From Amyloporia xantha (lineage: Eukaryota > Basidiomycota > Agaricomycetes > Polyporales > Adustoporiaceae): a stretch of DNA of 64,000 bases. Location: assembly GCA_036971615.1 (NCBI GenBank), contig JAYKKR010000025.1:558001-622000 (forward strand). Direction: 5' to 3'. The notes beneath the pieces were generated by a model. It did not search any database. It was not told the DNA's origin and was given only the letters and a program-made list of their open reading frames with translations. A program made the position numbers and the translations under genes. This document shows, in pieces, positions 48,183-61,000 of the stretch. How positions within the stretch are numbered: the first letter of the stretch is position 1; the number at the start of each line of letters is the position of its first letter.

Positions 48183-50722
48183 ATGCCCTTCCCCTTCCTC
48201 CTCTGCCAGCGGCATCCCCGCTACGCCCTCCTCCTCGCCGCCGTCCTCTTCACGACCTTCTTCTTCCTCTCCCCCGACGATGCCTTCTCATCCCGCTCCA
48301 CGCGCGTGCCCGTCTCCCCCGTACTCGACCTCGATCTCCCCGCCCGTGTCGCGCGATCGGAGGCCATGTACCAGCGCACCCTCGCACGTCGCCAGGACAT
48401 GATCAAAAAGTTCGGCCCCAGCCCTAGCCAGGTCGTCATGTGCGTATGCGTTGTAGGGCTCTTGCAATGCCGTACTTAGCCTCTTCTAACCTGTAGGTTC
48501 CCACCCGATCGGGAACCATGGCCTGCATATACAGTCTGTGAGTGTCCTATCCTTCTTTCTTGTCATCGTCGCTTCTCTGTATCTCGCTACCAATGTCTCG
48601 TCGTGCCGCCGTTTTCGCCGCCGTCGGTACCCTGCCTCATTTCCATTTCGCACCGCCAATCGTACATCCCCACTGTCGGCCCATCATGTCTGGATTCACC
48701 ATTGTTGAGAATTTATTTTCGAGTGCGCGTCCCCCCTTTCACCTCGAGCGCCCTGTCCTACACCCCGCTTCCCATGCCACCGTGTTCGTGCGTCCGGCCA
48801 TCAGCACTATCTTGGAGTACGGGCTGCGCGCGCGATCAGCAGGGCCATTTCTCGCACGCGCCTATCCCCTTGCTTCTTCTCCCGCGTCCCCTCTATTTTT
48901 GTCCCCCCCCTCCCCTTGCGTTGCTGGGAAGTAACGCAACCCCGAGTCAAGGCGCGCCTTGACTTGACGTCGCGAGATGCTGGCTATCTCGGCGTATCTA
49001 GGAGCGGGACGTACCTCGAGCTCGCAAAGCCAGCTCTTCATTGATGCTGACCGCAGAGCTTGGGGACTGCCGCTCATAAAGGATGCCGACATAAGCCGCG
49101 GTGCGGCGGAGCTGGCTGGCTGGGCGCAAGCTATAGCAAAGGCTGTCCTGCCCAGTCTTGAATCCAGCGCTCGCGGTCACGGTTATCTTCATGGACCTTA
49201 GGGCTGTTCGCGGCAGCCACTCGGACGGTTTGAATTACCTTCCGCCTTACCTCGCAGCGACACTGGCAGGCCTTCTGGCACGCGCACGTTTCCCCCTTGC
49301 TTCTTCTCCCTCGAAGGCTTTATTTTTATCCCCTTAACGGTCCCGCCCTCCCACGATGTCCACCACGAATAGGATATTGGACCAGCGTTTCTCGCATGAG
49401 CTTGTAGAGATGATAGCTACAAACCCGACCTCCCACTGTTGGCTGGTCGGGCTGGCGAGTCGTGCACTTCACTCAGCGGGGGGACAGTTCAGCTCGCACA
49501 CTCCCGGGTTTCCCCTTTATAACGAACTTATGCGGTCCTCGGGCGTTTACGAGCGAGAGGCTCTCGGGATTTGCTATGTTTTGCTTGCGCTCGTCTTTGC
49601 TTCTTCCTCCATACTACTATTGATACTAACGCTGACCTCGCCGTCTTACAGGGGACTTCTTCCCGGCCGTGTTCAACTGCCCACACGACGTGGAGCGGCT
49701 CGGCGCGCTCGGGGACGGCGGGCAGTGGGTCTGCGGGCTCTCACGGATCGCAGAAAAGCCAGATTGCGTGATTTACTCATTCGGTGCGTCTTGTGTCTTC
49801 CTCCCACTCCTCACCTATAGTGTATTCACGCCCCTACCCCCAGGCCTGGACTGGGAATCGTCGTTCGAGGCGGAGCTTCTGTCGCGGACGCAGCACTGCC
49901 AGGTGTGGGGCTACGACTACGTCGCGCCCGGGTTTGGCCGCGCGGTCGGGCGGGGCGGGCTGAAGCCGCGGACGCACTTTGCGCGATTGGGGCTCGGCGC
50001 GGCGGATAGCCACGGCCCCGCGGACGAGCCGAAGATGTGGACGCTGCGGAGCCTGATGAAGGCGAACGGTGAGTGACAAGTGTTCACGTACCCTGCCCTC
50101 CAACGCACTGGTGTTCACGCGCACCCGCAGGGCACACGCACATCGACATCCTGCACGTCGACATCGAGGGCTGGGAGTTCGAGGTGCTGCGGAGCATGGT
50201 GCGCGACTTCGTGGGCGTGCGCCCGGGGATCGGGGTCACGGAGGCGGAGAGCGTGGACGGCGCGGCGCTGCCGTTCGGGCAGCTGCTGATCGAGATGCAC
50301 ATCTGGCACCAGCGCTTCCACGAGTTCCTCGCGTTCTGGGAGATGCTCGAGGCGGTCGGGCTGCGGCCGTTCCGCTCGGAGGTGAGTGGTTGTGTTTAGT
50401 TTTGATTCAGTGATATAGGGCGAAGCTGAGGCGGCGCGGTGCAGGTTAACCTCGTGTATGCGAACTATAACAGGCAGAGCGGGGTCGAGCTCGCGACGGT
50501 ACGTTTGCCGGCTCTGTCATCGCGACTCGTCCTAACTTGTTTTGGTTGAAAATCTACCAGTACTCATTCCTGAATCTCCGAGGCGACAACGTGTTCGTCG
50601 CGGACCCGCCATCATTAGGGACGGACGAACTCGCGCTGGAGGGGGAGCGCGACGCGGACCTCGAGGAGCCGAACCTGCGCATGATCCGGCACGCGATCCC
50701 ACCAACGGGCGTAGATGCCTAG
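48183..50722 (+). CDS. Membrane-anchored methyltransferase-domain protein (METTL24/Methyltransf_24-like)
   Basis: Seven exons: 48183-48439, 48497-48537, 49652-49783, 49844-50068, 50131-50381, 50445-50498 and 50561-50722 (373 aa plus stop). An upstream in-frame Met lies at 48159. The N-terminus has a short basic stretch and one hydrophobic anchor (YALLLAAVLFTTFFFL), so a type II membrane topology is likely. The lumenal domain has AVFNCPHDVERLGALGDGGQ with WVCGLSRIAEKPDCVIYSFG. It continues WDFFPA, LDWESSFEAELLSRTQ, HIDILHVDIEGWEFEVL and LLIEMHIWHQRFHEFL. GDGGxW, the Asp of HVDIEGWE and the IEMH segment are hallmarks of the Methyltransf_24/METTL24 group, whose substrate is unknown. The second intron (48538-49651, 1114 nt) is about 20 times longer than the others and contains internal repeats. 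Confidence 0.85.
48538..49651 (+). other. Unusually long intron with internally repeated segments
   Basis: The flanking exons join perfectly in frame (TATACAGTC-T|GG-GACTTC). The intron holds two similar stretches of about 75 bp, near 48848-48925 and 49273-49352, sharing GCACGCGC, CCCTTGCTTCTTCTCCC and a following TATTTTT..CCCC. It may contain an inserted repeat, or alternative exons I could not recognise. Confidence 0.5.
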
Positions 50723-51444
50723 AGTCTCTGCCCCCGCTTGCACGAAGGGCGAAGGCGGAATGCGGAGAGACCGGGCGACTGCGCGCGCGTAGGCGTGTTG
50801 GCGTGCGCGTCCTGTTACACCCGTTACAGTGCTTCACTCCTATGTCTCCTCTCTCTGGTTTTCGCGTTCACCCCTTGCTGCTCACGCGTGCGTGCGTGCG
50901 TGCCGACATACCATTATATCACCATATAGCCTATAGCCTAACGCCCTGCTATGCCTCGGACGTGTCCATTCCATACATACCATAGCCACTACCGTCCCGC
51001 CGCCCTCGCGCGCTCACACTACGTCGTACCTAGACCGGACCGGACCTGCTCTGCTCGCTGTGTATTTGTGTTCTGTATGTAGTATTTATCGAGACGAGCG
51101 ACTGTATTCACTCGGACACACTGTGCGTGGCTATCTGCGCCCCGACCAATTCGAGATCTCGAGGTGGAGCGGCTGCGGTGAGCAAGAAGCGGGTGGGTGT
51201 GCGCTTCTCGAGAGCATTGACATCAAGACTGGGGAAGTGCGTAATCCGAAAGGGGAGGAATCGCAATCGGCTGCACTGGTAATGGTTTGACTTTGTAGAA
51301 ACGGTGATCTTCTCCCTGAAGTGACTTCATCATCCTGGCGTCTTCACGAAGTTGGACAGCTTTCTTCCTGTTCTTATGTCTTCGTGGTTGCTGACGGATC
51401 AAAAGGAATTATGACGCAGCAGAGGGCAGGTAGACCGGGGCAAA
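50723..51444. terminator. Convergent 3' region between methyltransferase-like gene and tfc4
   Basis: About 720 bp between stop codons. No gene seen; only low-value short frames. Confidence 0.4.
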
Positions 51445-54400
51445 TCAGAGCGATAACCACCGCCTGTACAGATTCTGAGCCAATGGTGTCGCCCCCGTGG
51501 TGACGTAAATAATCGAGAGGTTATACGCCGCCTCTCGGGCTAGCCCACAGTCCTGGGCGCACCAAGCCAGTCAACATTGGAACTCGCAATTTTGTGACTG
51601 ACATACCTCAATGTTCTCGGATGATCTTTTCTCGGCCATCTCCAAGACGCGCTCGTAGTGACGAACGGCGAGGGAATGTAGACCTATAGAGATACGGTAA
51701 GCTCATCCGTAATTGCCGATCAAGTCTGCAACATACCTAGCTGCTGGAAAGCACGTCCGAAATTATACTCCACTTCATCCATGCCCTCTGCGTCTGCTCC
51801 GCGCAGAGTCCGATACCGAGACAGGAAGGCCATTCCCTACATGTTCAGAATTAGCGTTGGCAGACAAATGTTAGCTGAGAGCCTAAGTCACCTGGGAGAT
51901 GAGATGGTTCCTGTTATCTGCCTGACGCTGCATGGCACGCCCAAATGACGCGAGGGCTACAGAAAGGCAGATCACCGGATCCTCGGGGCAATAGTCATAC
52001 GCATGGAGAAGATAAACTATGACATGGAAAAATAAAGATCAGCATACGAAACACATTCGAGGTACTCGCAAGTACGCACACAATGCACTCTGATAACTTT
52101 TCGCTGCGAGACAGATCTGGCCGTATATAGCAATGTTGACAGGGTTGCCCTTTGTCGGTAAGGTCGCTCTTTCCGATATACTAGACCTCTCCGTCGCAGC
52201 CGGGGTGCTTTCCAGAGGACCTTCGTCTTCGTCGTCCACGTCGTCAACATCTCCAGCCTTGTTTGATGAGCCACCTTGAAATGCATATCGTCGCGTTGTA
52301 CCGTTCCAGCGCACGGCGTCCTTGTTCTTCAACGCTGCGTCTGCAAGCTTGAGCTCTCGCAGCAGATGTTTTGAGAGGGTGGATACAAGGATTGCATCAG
52401 TGGCGCGCAGGCCGCTGCCCAATGCCGCCACGAGAATACGGAAAGGTTCATTATTGAACTGATATGCGTTTATCAGTTTGCGACTTTGCTCGATGACAAT
52501 CGGGAATTTCCCGGCGTGGATAGAACAGGCTAGTTGCCAGCCGGATGATGAATCAGGGTCGATCGTGTGGTATCATGAAAGCACACGTACTGATGATTGC
52601 AAGCCTTATTGTATCTTGAGCCGCGCGACTCTGATATGCATTTGAATATGTGATGTGGCGTAGCACTTCTTGCGCGAGATCATATTGGTCTCGTTTTGTG
52701 AGAAGAAATGCGTACTAGGATTCGCAAATTCAGTCTTGAATGCATTGAAGACAAATATGAGGTGACTCTCACATGCAAGAACAACCGGAGCCACTCATCA
52801 ATCGACACCGTCCGAAACGTGTTCACTCCACCCGAGTTCACGGCCTCTGACTTGACCTTCCGCGTCATTGCATCACGTCCTGCATATACATGATCAGGTT
52901 ATGGATACATCGGCTCAAGCGGAAATCGATACGTAGAAACGTTACCTAGCTCAAGTTGAAGACGGGAAGCCATGCTCTCCTCACTGGCTTCAGTCGTTTG
53001 TTTCCTCGAGGTGCGTGGAAACATCCCGCGGAAGCCTTGATGCTAGAGGTACCATGAAGCTCAGATTTTATGAAGCCCGTCAAGGCATCGGGGACCTACC
53101 CTGCTAGCCAGGAATAAAGGTCTTGTCTCCCTGAACGACTCGACAAGCTTCTCTGCCTCGACGAGCCACTCGCGCTCAGCATCTTCCTCTTCCGCTAGCA
53201 TGCGTGACCAGAGTTCTCTGATCCGGTGGAAGCCTTGAGAGACCTCCCGCTCCTTCTGTACCTCCAGCTCCCGAAGCTGTGATACACTAAGTTTATTTGC
53301 TGCTTTTGAAGATCCTGCTTTGCCTTTGACGCGAGCCTTCTCTTCAAAGAGAGATGTTGTTGCCGGTTCGTCTGGCCCATCCGTAGCATCTTGCCTTGGT
53401 CGCTTCTTGCGCGCGTCGATGACTGCGTAAAGAATGAGAAGAAGCTCAGAGTAAATTATGGGATGAAAGGTCACCTTGGAGTACCAAATCCAGAGCTTTG
53501 CGTGGTTCGTTCAATATTTCATAGATCTCGGCTAGTTTCATCTTCGCCTCGCTATGCGTTGGATCGGCAGTAATGACTGCGCGAACGACATTAATACAGC
53601 CGCGTTAGTCAGTAGTACAGCAACGAAGAGCACAAAGTGACAAACGCACTGTGCTCGTATACTTCGGCGGCTTCCTTTATATCGCCAACCATGCGGCGGC
53701 ATGCAGCAGTCTGAAGGAGGATGTAAAGACTGCTCGTCTAAGAGAATTGTTAGGGAAGTTCATGCACAGTCCAAATCGCGAATTGGAGACAGCTTACCCC
53801 TGCATCTCCACCGAGAATCTCATAGATGTGACCTGCTTCTGCATACAGTTCACGCTCAAAATACGCATCGGCAATCTCAGAAAACAGTGCGGCATATTCG
53901 GTGACATCTTGCGACAGTACGATGTGGGCGTGAATCTGAAATCACAGTCAGTGTCACATCCATGCTCTTCTGCTCTGGAAGCGAGCTACCTTTCCTTCGT
54001 CGACATCTCCCATCTTGATTCGCGCGACCGCCAGTCGATGTCTTGCGTTCACATCGAGGGGGTACATGCCAGACTGCAACTCGCCATCGGCACTCCTAAT
54101 GCCTTCTGCGACGTCGTACTCGCGATCGTCGTCACATACATCCCAGAACTTCTGTTGTGCACGCCCCTGTAACCATCGGCATCCTTTCCTGATGGTATGA
54201 ATCGCCTTATCATGCTGCCCTAGAGTGTTATAAAGATCAGCTAGCACGAGCAGGTGCATTAAGCCGAATCCGCCTCCCGGGACCTCCTGATGGACCTCAG
54301 GGTCATACCCGACTCCGGAGAGGAACTTGGAGTAGTAGTACGCAAACGCATCGGAAAATAAAGATGCGCATAGATCGAGATCTGAAACTTCGATGAGGAT

Positions 54401-55494
54401 AGGGCGGAGTTCATCTAATACGGTGAGATTGTGGGGAAGCCGCTTGAGCATGGCAAGTAGAGTGTGACGCGCCTGAATGTTCCGTGAATATGGGAACTCA
54501 AAAGAAAGGCGCATATTAGAATGCTTACGGTTCGCAAATCGCCAATTTCTTTGGCGAGAGATGCTCGGTCCCAGAGAGCATTCACATTGGTCGGATCTAA
54601 GCTGTACATCTTGCCGTAGCAATACAGCGCTTGCTGGTTATATCCCAGTTCCCTAACCAAAATTAAGTGAATAATGCACAGAGCGCAAGTACCGGTACTT
54701 ACATGGATTGTTTTGCGAGTTGATCCCACTCTTCCGCGTCATGGTTCAGATGTGCCGCCATTACCCTCAATTGCAATGCTTTCTGTGGCTCGTTCATGTC
54801 TGCATAGCACTGTGCGCTAGTACGGACCATGCGGAAGCGGCACGAGGTTCGATACGTATAACCTCTTGCATGATGCGAATCGTTTCCAGAATATTGTTAT
54901 CGACGTATGCTTGATTGCCATCGCCAACCAGTGCTCTGACTTGTGGGGATAATGTTGGACCTGCACGTCTTCCGCGCTGTATATTTGAATAGTGAGACAC
55001 AACGTTGTTTCCAAGAGCAGTGTTACCTTCTTCTTCATGCGGCCGACACCGGATGCTGCACGCAGATCATCGCGAAATTCCGCCTCTTTTTCTTCAATGT
55101 TGAACTCCCACATCTTTGACAGAATTCCGGAGCTGGATCCATCTCCTGTCTGACGGATATTCTGGACTAGACGACTGAGGCCAAGGGTTGCGCTCGTCAG
55201 ATGGAGGATAAAATGGCCCTATATTAGAAGAACGCACTCAAAGTCACCTTCAATCTCTATCTCGACACTAGGGCTGTCATCCTGTTCTCCCACACCACTT
55301 GCATCTACTGTGTCATCCTCTTCTTCATCCTCATCTTCGTCTTCGCTTTGTTCCGACGTTTCAGACTCGCTTTCGGATTCTTCATCAGAATCATCGTTTT
55401 GTTCAAAGGGTTCAAATTCTTGTGCATGCTCCTTTTGGGACATCATAGTCAATGGCCGACTCTCTGAGGCTCTCGAGGACGCCATATGGTGCAC
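51445..55494 (-). CDS. tfc4: RNA polymerase III transcription factor TFIIIC TPR subunit (Tfc4/Sfc4/tau131 type)
   Basis: The start is MHHMASSRASESRPLTMMSQ (55494, or Met at 55485) and the stop lies at 51445-51447. Many exons are separated by introns of about 50 nt. The N-terminus is strongly acidic (Glu/Asp/Ser repeats, 55.45-55.25 kb), then EFNIEEKEAEFRDDLRAASG and a basic stretch before GPTLSPQVRALVGDGNQAYV. Tetratricopeptide repeats follow: LETIRIMQEVIRIEPRAASA, LGYNQQALYCYGKMYSLDP and LGQHDKAIHTIRKGCRWL. A second TPR block comes after an internal region. The last exon reads DCGLAREAAYNLSIIYVTTG and ends RRWLSL. This order and the closing LAREAAYNLSIIY are typical of the TFIIIC subunit that bridges box A recognition and TFIIIB recruitment at tRNA genes. 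Nuclear and probably essential. Confidence 0.92.
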
Positions 55495-57490
55495 TTGAAA
55501 TGGTGATGAATGACGAAACCACGGGGATAGGGATTGATGTCGAAGCCCGCGTGGTTTGGATTGATCAGTACTGCAAATGACTGCACTTCAGATCGAGGTT
55601 TTCCTACAAGAAATCCGCAGGTAGATCAGTCGTTCATCTTTCAGATTTTCTGCGAGAAGCATTTACTTCACGTGGAGAACAGTACTTGGTTTTTCGTCCA
55701 AATGGTCAGCTGCAGGCTCCTGCAGCTGGATCAATTACATCGGGATTCAGCGCATCACCAAACTGCGAGCAGCGTTATAACGCGTTACACCAGTTGGCAA
55801 CTAATCTGTACGTTACTCCAAATGTAAAGCCATATAATTCAAAAATAAATGATTTACGAGATATACTTGTGCAAACATATCGTCAGAAATTTGAAAACAC
55901 TCACGTATAATCTACCGGTTGTAAGCTATTATAATCTGTTAGAATAGAATATAGCACCATTGCCAACTAAACTATTTTGTATGCACACTAGATGTCTGGT
56001 CGAATTTATGGGTGAAATTTATAAAGACAAAAATTTAAATTTTGACCGGATCCTTGTTGTCGGAAGATAAGCGTCAATATTCACATCACTAAATTGAAAA
56101 TTCATGACTCTCGATTCATGGTCTCGTTTTGCTGAGACCGTGCCAGAATGCAAAGCCTGGTCTATTGTGAAATTAGGCCGTGCCCAGCTGCAATCTAGGC
56201 GATTTTGTGCTTATGCTGGACCGGCCAGAGTCTTGACTATCACATAAATACGGAGGTCATCTCGAGGGTACCCGCGCGTGGCCGCCTGAGCTCGCGCCCT
56301 GAGTCCTACTACTAGCAGTAGGAGTTCCTCCGACTCGAAGACCGGTAAGTGTCCGAGGCCGTTCTCGTCCCTAACACCCACAGCTGCAAGTACCTTATGG
56401 CACTGGTAAGTCAAAAGTAGTTCAGGTATCTAACCTTTGTACTGACTGCTAGCGAACTTCGCCAATACTCAGGACTACTGTAGTACATATCAACGTGGTG
56501 GGGACCTCTAGGTCTATTACGAGTTGACTAGCACACATGCTGACCACATTTTTGATAGATCCGCCTCAATTGTTAGAGGGAGTGCTCGGACGCACAGATC
56601 ACGTGATTTAGGCGCCCATACGTCGTACATAGCTGTGGTCTCTGCCTGTATCTATCCTTAATCCGTGCTATGAGTAGCCTTCGGTTAGGTGTCGGTGTAT
56701 GTGTCGGGTTAGCTGTTTTGGCGCCTACTCTCCCTCCTGAGTTCCTAGGAGTATATCTGCTCTCTGAGCACCCCCTTTGCGTCTGCGTTTCCTCTATTCG
56801 CGCGACATCAATCTGACTTGCAGTCGCTGAAGTACTAATCTGCTCTTTCATCGCAACGGTATTACTATCAAATGATATATTTGACTTCTGTCTAGACATA
56901 CTAGAATAATCCAGCCCTCAACTGGGCATCATGCGCGGCCGGATGATGGATGATATACTGGATAATGCTCAATTAGTATTGCTGTTGTCTATTTATAGTA
57001 TATGGTCAGCAACGGAGACTACGGACAACGAACGTAGAATAGTGAGGTAGTATTCTTGTAGATAATTGAATCTAGGAATATACAAAATTGATAATCTCTG
57101 GTCCCTGAGTTTGCAAATTGCACACAAACGATGCGGAATTACAGCGCACCGGTCCGTCTGGATCATCCGTCGCTCGCTTATTATTGGGTCCAGAATAAAT
57201 CCAGAACAGATCTATATTTACAGTGACCATAATTTTTCGACATCTCATAACAGCATATAACAAGCAGAAGAATTTCACCTTTTGGACCTGTTGGCAATCG
57301 CTCTCAGCCATATAATTCAATATATGGGTGGTTATAATTTTCGTACATGTTCTATTGATTTTGCCTTATATCTCGACATCATATAGCTATATGAAGAATC
57401 TCGAGGTTTGGTGATGCGCTTCAGCAGACACGCGATCGCGTGACATATTGTCGCGTCCATGTTTCCTTTTAGTAGTCTCTGGACGGTCTA
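55495..57490. other. 2 kb AT-rich intergenic region
   Basis: Starts with the tfc4 promoter. No supported gene. Two minus-strand frames (56899-56573 and 56414-56211) are Ser/Thr/Arg-rich and may be remnants of a repeat, but I recognise no domain. A small perfect hairpin TCCTACTACTAGCAGTAGGA lies at about 56305-56324. Confidence 0.4.
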
Positions 57491-57494
57491 GTGC

Positions 57495-57811
57495 ATGGCT
57501 ACCACACCCCCTCGCTACCCTGGCCCATCGCGCAGTATCCTGAATATACACGCATGCTTACACCTCATTCCGAGAGACATTCCCCTTGCGATCCGAGCCT
57601 CAACCGATTCCCACAACTTGGAGGTCCTTGCAGCCTCGCGCTATTCTGCAGACCCAGTACCGTCACTACAAAATACTCAGAATAGGTGAATTCATCTTTG
57701 CAGGGACTGGCGGTCGAAGAATCTGGACAGTAGGGTGCCAGAGCTGAGTCCCAGAGATTTGGACTCACAGGTGGATACTAGCGGGATGGATTCTGACGGT
57801 GAGTACATACT
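57495..57811 (+). CDS. Possible 5' part of a small unidentified gene
   Basis: An ATG at 57495 opens MATTPPRYPGPSRSILNIHA and continues to about 57650. A segment at 57709-57811 (DWRSKNLDSRVPELSPRDLD) ends at a strong donor (GTGAGT, 57800). An intron of about 47 nt before it (57659-57705) is possible, but the frames do not join for the ATG frame. It may be decayed or mis-joined. No family recognised. Confidence 0.2.
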
Positions 57812-59100
57812 TACATGGCTCTGATTTGTTATCAGCAAGATGCACAGCAATCTAATACAGCGTTTGTCGAACTTGCAAATTGTGACAACCACTCTCACGG
57901 ACTAGAGTCCGAGTCATTGCTCTTGGTCCTGGGCTCCTCTCTGGCAGATTCTCACGCCGAAGATCCCTAAGAATATGTGGACTTGTGGATGTTTCTCTGG
58001 GAAGCTCTCGACTTAAATACTATCCTGGAGTCCCCCGCTTATTCTTGTATTCTTGATCTCCACGTCGCCTTGCAGTTTACTCGCTGAACCATTTCATATC
58101 AACTTGTACCAACCAAGGTATGTATATGAATAGCAGTCAAGGTCGCAACAATCTTGATAGGTGACTGTTGTGGCAGCCTGCGCTTATGCGAAAGGGAGTT
58201 CAAGGTTGAATTTCGGAGGGTTATTGCCCAATTCAAGTCGTCTTGTCGTGGTGACGGAATTTCCGGTCGCAGGCATCATTGCTGGTTTTAAAAGTGTGTA
58301 AACGACTGCGCAGAGGAAACTACGATCGTCGTTTTGAATTATAACAGATCAATCTCTATACCAAGCTACCGCGTTCGACTTACGCTGTGAGTTTGAAAGC
58401 TTTCCCTCGCTTACGCAGCATGCTTAGCAGAAACCGCCGGGCTGTTTCAGCTCGTATATGTGCCATCCAACTGGAATCTATTCCTACCACTGCGACACCA
58501 GAGAGCAAGTGAAAGAGGATATATCATACATTGAGGCGCTTTTTGGGTGGCCTTGTGCGTGGAAAGTGACAACTATGCAGGCGTGTCAGTAAGTCCAAAT
58601 GAACGGTGCTCAAATCGCCAAGGATCCCTGGAAGAGAACGTGAGTCTTGAATCGGAGCTTGGATCTCAATGCTAATCCTCCGTCCGTTGTCTATGCTCAA
58701 TTCACGTTCAGTGCTGACTAGCACTGGCTGTCCAGCTTTTAGGAAAGAAGTTGACTAACAAATCTTCAAGTAGTCTCTGTGTGGTCTCCACATCAGCAAA
58801 ACGACAAAATGTCTTTTCAGACTGAGACGTCTGAATCACGCCTGAAACATACTGTACGTCTGAATGCCGTCTTAATCACCTGACATTTTTGTTCGCTTGT
58901 TATTGAGCAAGCCGGTAAGACTCCCCAGACATTCTCAGTCCCGGATGGCGTGAACAGGAATACAAGCCGCGTAACATCGCACAGTCTATCGCCACGGTAT
59001 CAGTTCACAGTGTGTATATTGAAGTTATACATGTCATTTTGTATGTAAGATCTGACAGCTCAAAACATGGACTCATGAGCATAATCACCTGGAGCTCATG
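57812..59100. other. No supported gene
   Basis: Short frames only; no repeat noticed. Confidence 0.35.
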
Positions 59101-59158
59101 ATAGGACTGCATGTTTCTGGGTGAGAGACATCATTGACCTGATCTGGAAGTAAGTCTG

Positions 59159-59640
59159 TCAGGTGAAAGTCTGCGATGAGAACAGCAGACGCAATTGGCA
59201 GTAATGAGCTCTACTAGAACAGTCGCACCATTGAATATAAATGAATAGTTGAAAGATATTCCTGTGAGGCCGTGAGGTGGTGGCACGGTATTGCGCAGCG
59301 AGTTGATGGCCTCCAGGCGTGGTGGGGAGTGTCTGCAACTCAAACACGCCCACGGCGGCCTCAGCAGACACCGAGTGCAGGGCCGCGAGATCGTCAGGCG
59401 GAGGGAGGACGCGCTGACTCATGGGCATTCAAGTGGATCTCGATCCGATACGGCTGCTCAGTGAGAGCTCAGACGGGGAATCTCTCGTGCCAGCTCAATG
59501 AGCGTGAAGTGCTCAGGCCATTGGCACACCTGACGACGCGCCACGCGAACAGCTGCGGGCTGTCTAATTCTACCGGAGAGGAGGGCAAAATGGCCCTAAA
59601 CGATGTGACAGCCATGCGTTACGAGTCGTAGCACTGCTGC
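59159..59640 (-). pseudogene. Coding-like fragments, possibly a decayed relative of the 60-kb gene
   Basis: The minus strand at about 59620-59440 reads LDSPQLFAWRVV in one frame and WPEHFTLIELAREIPRLSS in the next. A later frame reads LPPPDDLAALHSVSAEAAVG with VFELQTLPTTPGGHQLAAQ. The first two pieces resemble, in order, SPELFGSVDVM and TEYTLTVVLRAA of the plus-strand fragment at 60.4-60.57 kb. The frame changes suggest a broken copy in inverted orientation. Low certainty. Confidence 0.2.
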
Positions 59641-60066
59641 TGCTAGGGGCAAGGCGCGACCGGGGACATTGGAGGCACCTGCGAAGAACTCGGGCTCGCT
59701 GGGTGTGGTCTTGAGCATGGTGCGAGGACAATGAGCGCAGCCAGGCATGCGAGCACGGCGGAGTATGGAGAGGATTCTCGAAGTATGACTTTGAATGCTG
59801 TATGCTTTTGTCGTCGACTGGACTTCACAGGGCCCTCTGGACAGATAAATAGAGCAACTCTCATTTATAAAGCAAGTCGACACGAGCAGAGATGAGTGAG
59901 CTACAGGTGTTCGAGTTTCGCAGTCGGCGAGTCGCAGCCTTAGAAAAAAAAATAGCCACAAGCCAAATTTGTACACATTTGGCCGCCGCGCCTTGCTCTG
60001 GACATTTTTCTTGCACACATTCCTCTTCGTTTCTTCCCATTGCCCTAACGCCTCCCGGCTCTGCCA

Positions 60067-60573
60067 GTGCCAGCACCGCAACTTAAGAACGACACGCCGG
60101 CGTTGCGCGCTGCTGGCACTCGCGTTCGCAAGCCTACATGGAAGGGAGCGCAGAGCGACTCGGATCCACTCAGGATCCGAGCGTTCTTCGCGCAATTCAA
60201 CGTCGAGCAAGCAGTCGGATACAACACGACCACCGTCAGCTCGGGTGTGGATATGAGTAGCAGCGCCTCTACAGGTATGACGCAGCTGACCGTGCTCATT
60301 ACCAGCTGTGAGTGCAAGACTGACAGGGGCCCTCGAGTGCGGGCCCCAATGCACGCTGTCTGAAGCCCAGTCCGTTTCGCCATCCAGCGTAAGTTCAAAT
60401 CTCGAGCAGAGGACCTGTTGGCCGGCCGGCGCGCGGTCAGCCCAGAGCTGTTCGGAAGTGTGGACGTCATGGTGATGTATGCGCGCGCGGTGACGGAGTA
60501 TACGCTGACGGTCGTTCTCCGCGCTGCGGACGGGGGGATCAGCCGTTGGATAGAGCAGCTGCAGCTGCGGTGA
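60067..60573 (+). CDS. Possible unidentified gene, 3' part
   Basis: A terminal exon (60388-60573) after a good acceptor reads KFKSRAEDLLAGRRAVSPEL, then VMVMYARAVTEYTLTVVLRA and GGISRWIEQLQLR. An 80-nt intron (60308-60387, GTGAGT..CCAG) precedes it. The upstream segment from 60067 (MPAPQLKNDTPALRAAGTRV) is plausible but does not join in a simple frame. On the other strand a 367-codon frame overlaps it without protein-like features. Product unknown. Confidence 0.3.
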
Positions 60574-61000
60574 GTGACTTTTTTCCGTCACACTGTCCTC
60601 GCTTACAATCATTTGCACACCGCCAGCATTCGCAATCCACCACGTCATCACCACTTTTCCTTCTTCAATTCTCCGGTTCTCGTAGGCATCGTCATACACA
60701 CTTTACTTTAAATAGAGGCTTAATTTGACTTTATTGTATATAATGAATGTTCTTACAGTCTTACAGAGTGGAAAATATATATCATTCTTTTATATCCTTA
60801 TCTGTGTCTGGTGGCGTGTCTGAGAACAGTCTGATTTGTGCCTACAGGAGTCTGACCATCGTCTTATTAGCCCTCTGTATGGTCTGAGAGAATCTGAAAT
60901 AAGTCCCCGACATCTTATTTAAGCAGGTCCCATCTAGGTAAGACTTGCTCAACTTATGCCTTCGCGTCTGAAACGGCCTGAACCAGGCATCTCAGACCAT

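Noticed and set aside
55310..55498. Serine-rich plus-strand frame
   Set aside because: Antisense image of the Glu/Asp-rich N-terminus of tfc4.
59596..60699. 367-codon minus-strand open frame
   Set aside because: Longest frame in the area, but its composition (Arg/His/Ser-rich, no domain) looks like a GC artefact, and it opposes a better splice-defined plus-strand exon at 60388-60573.
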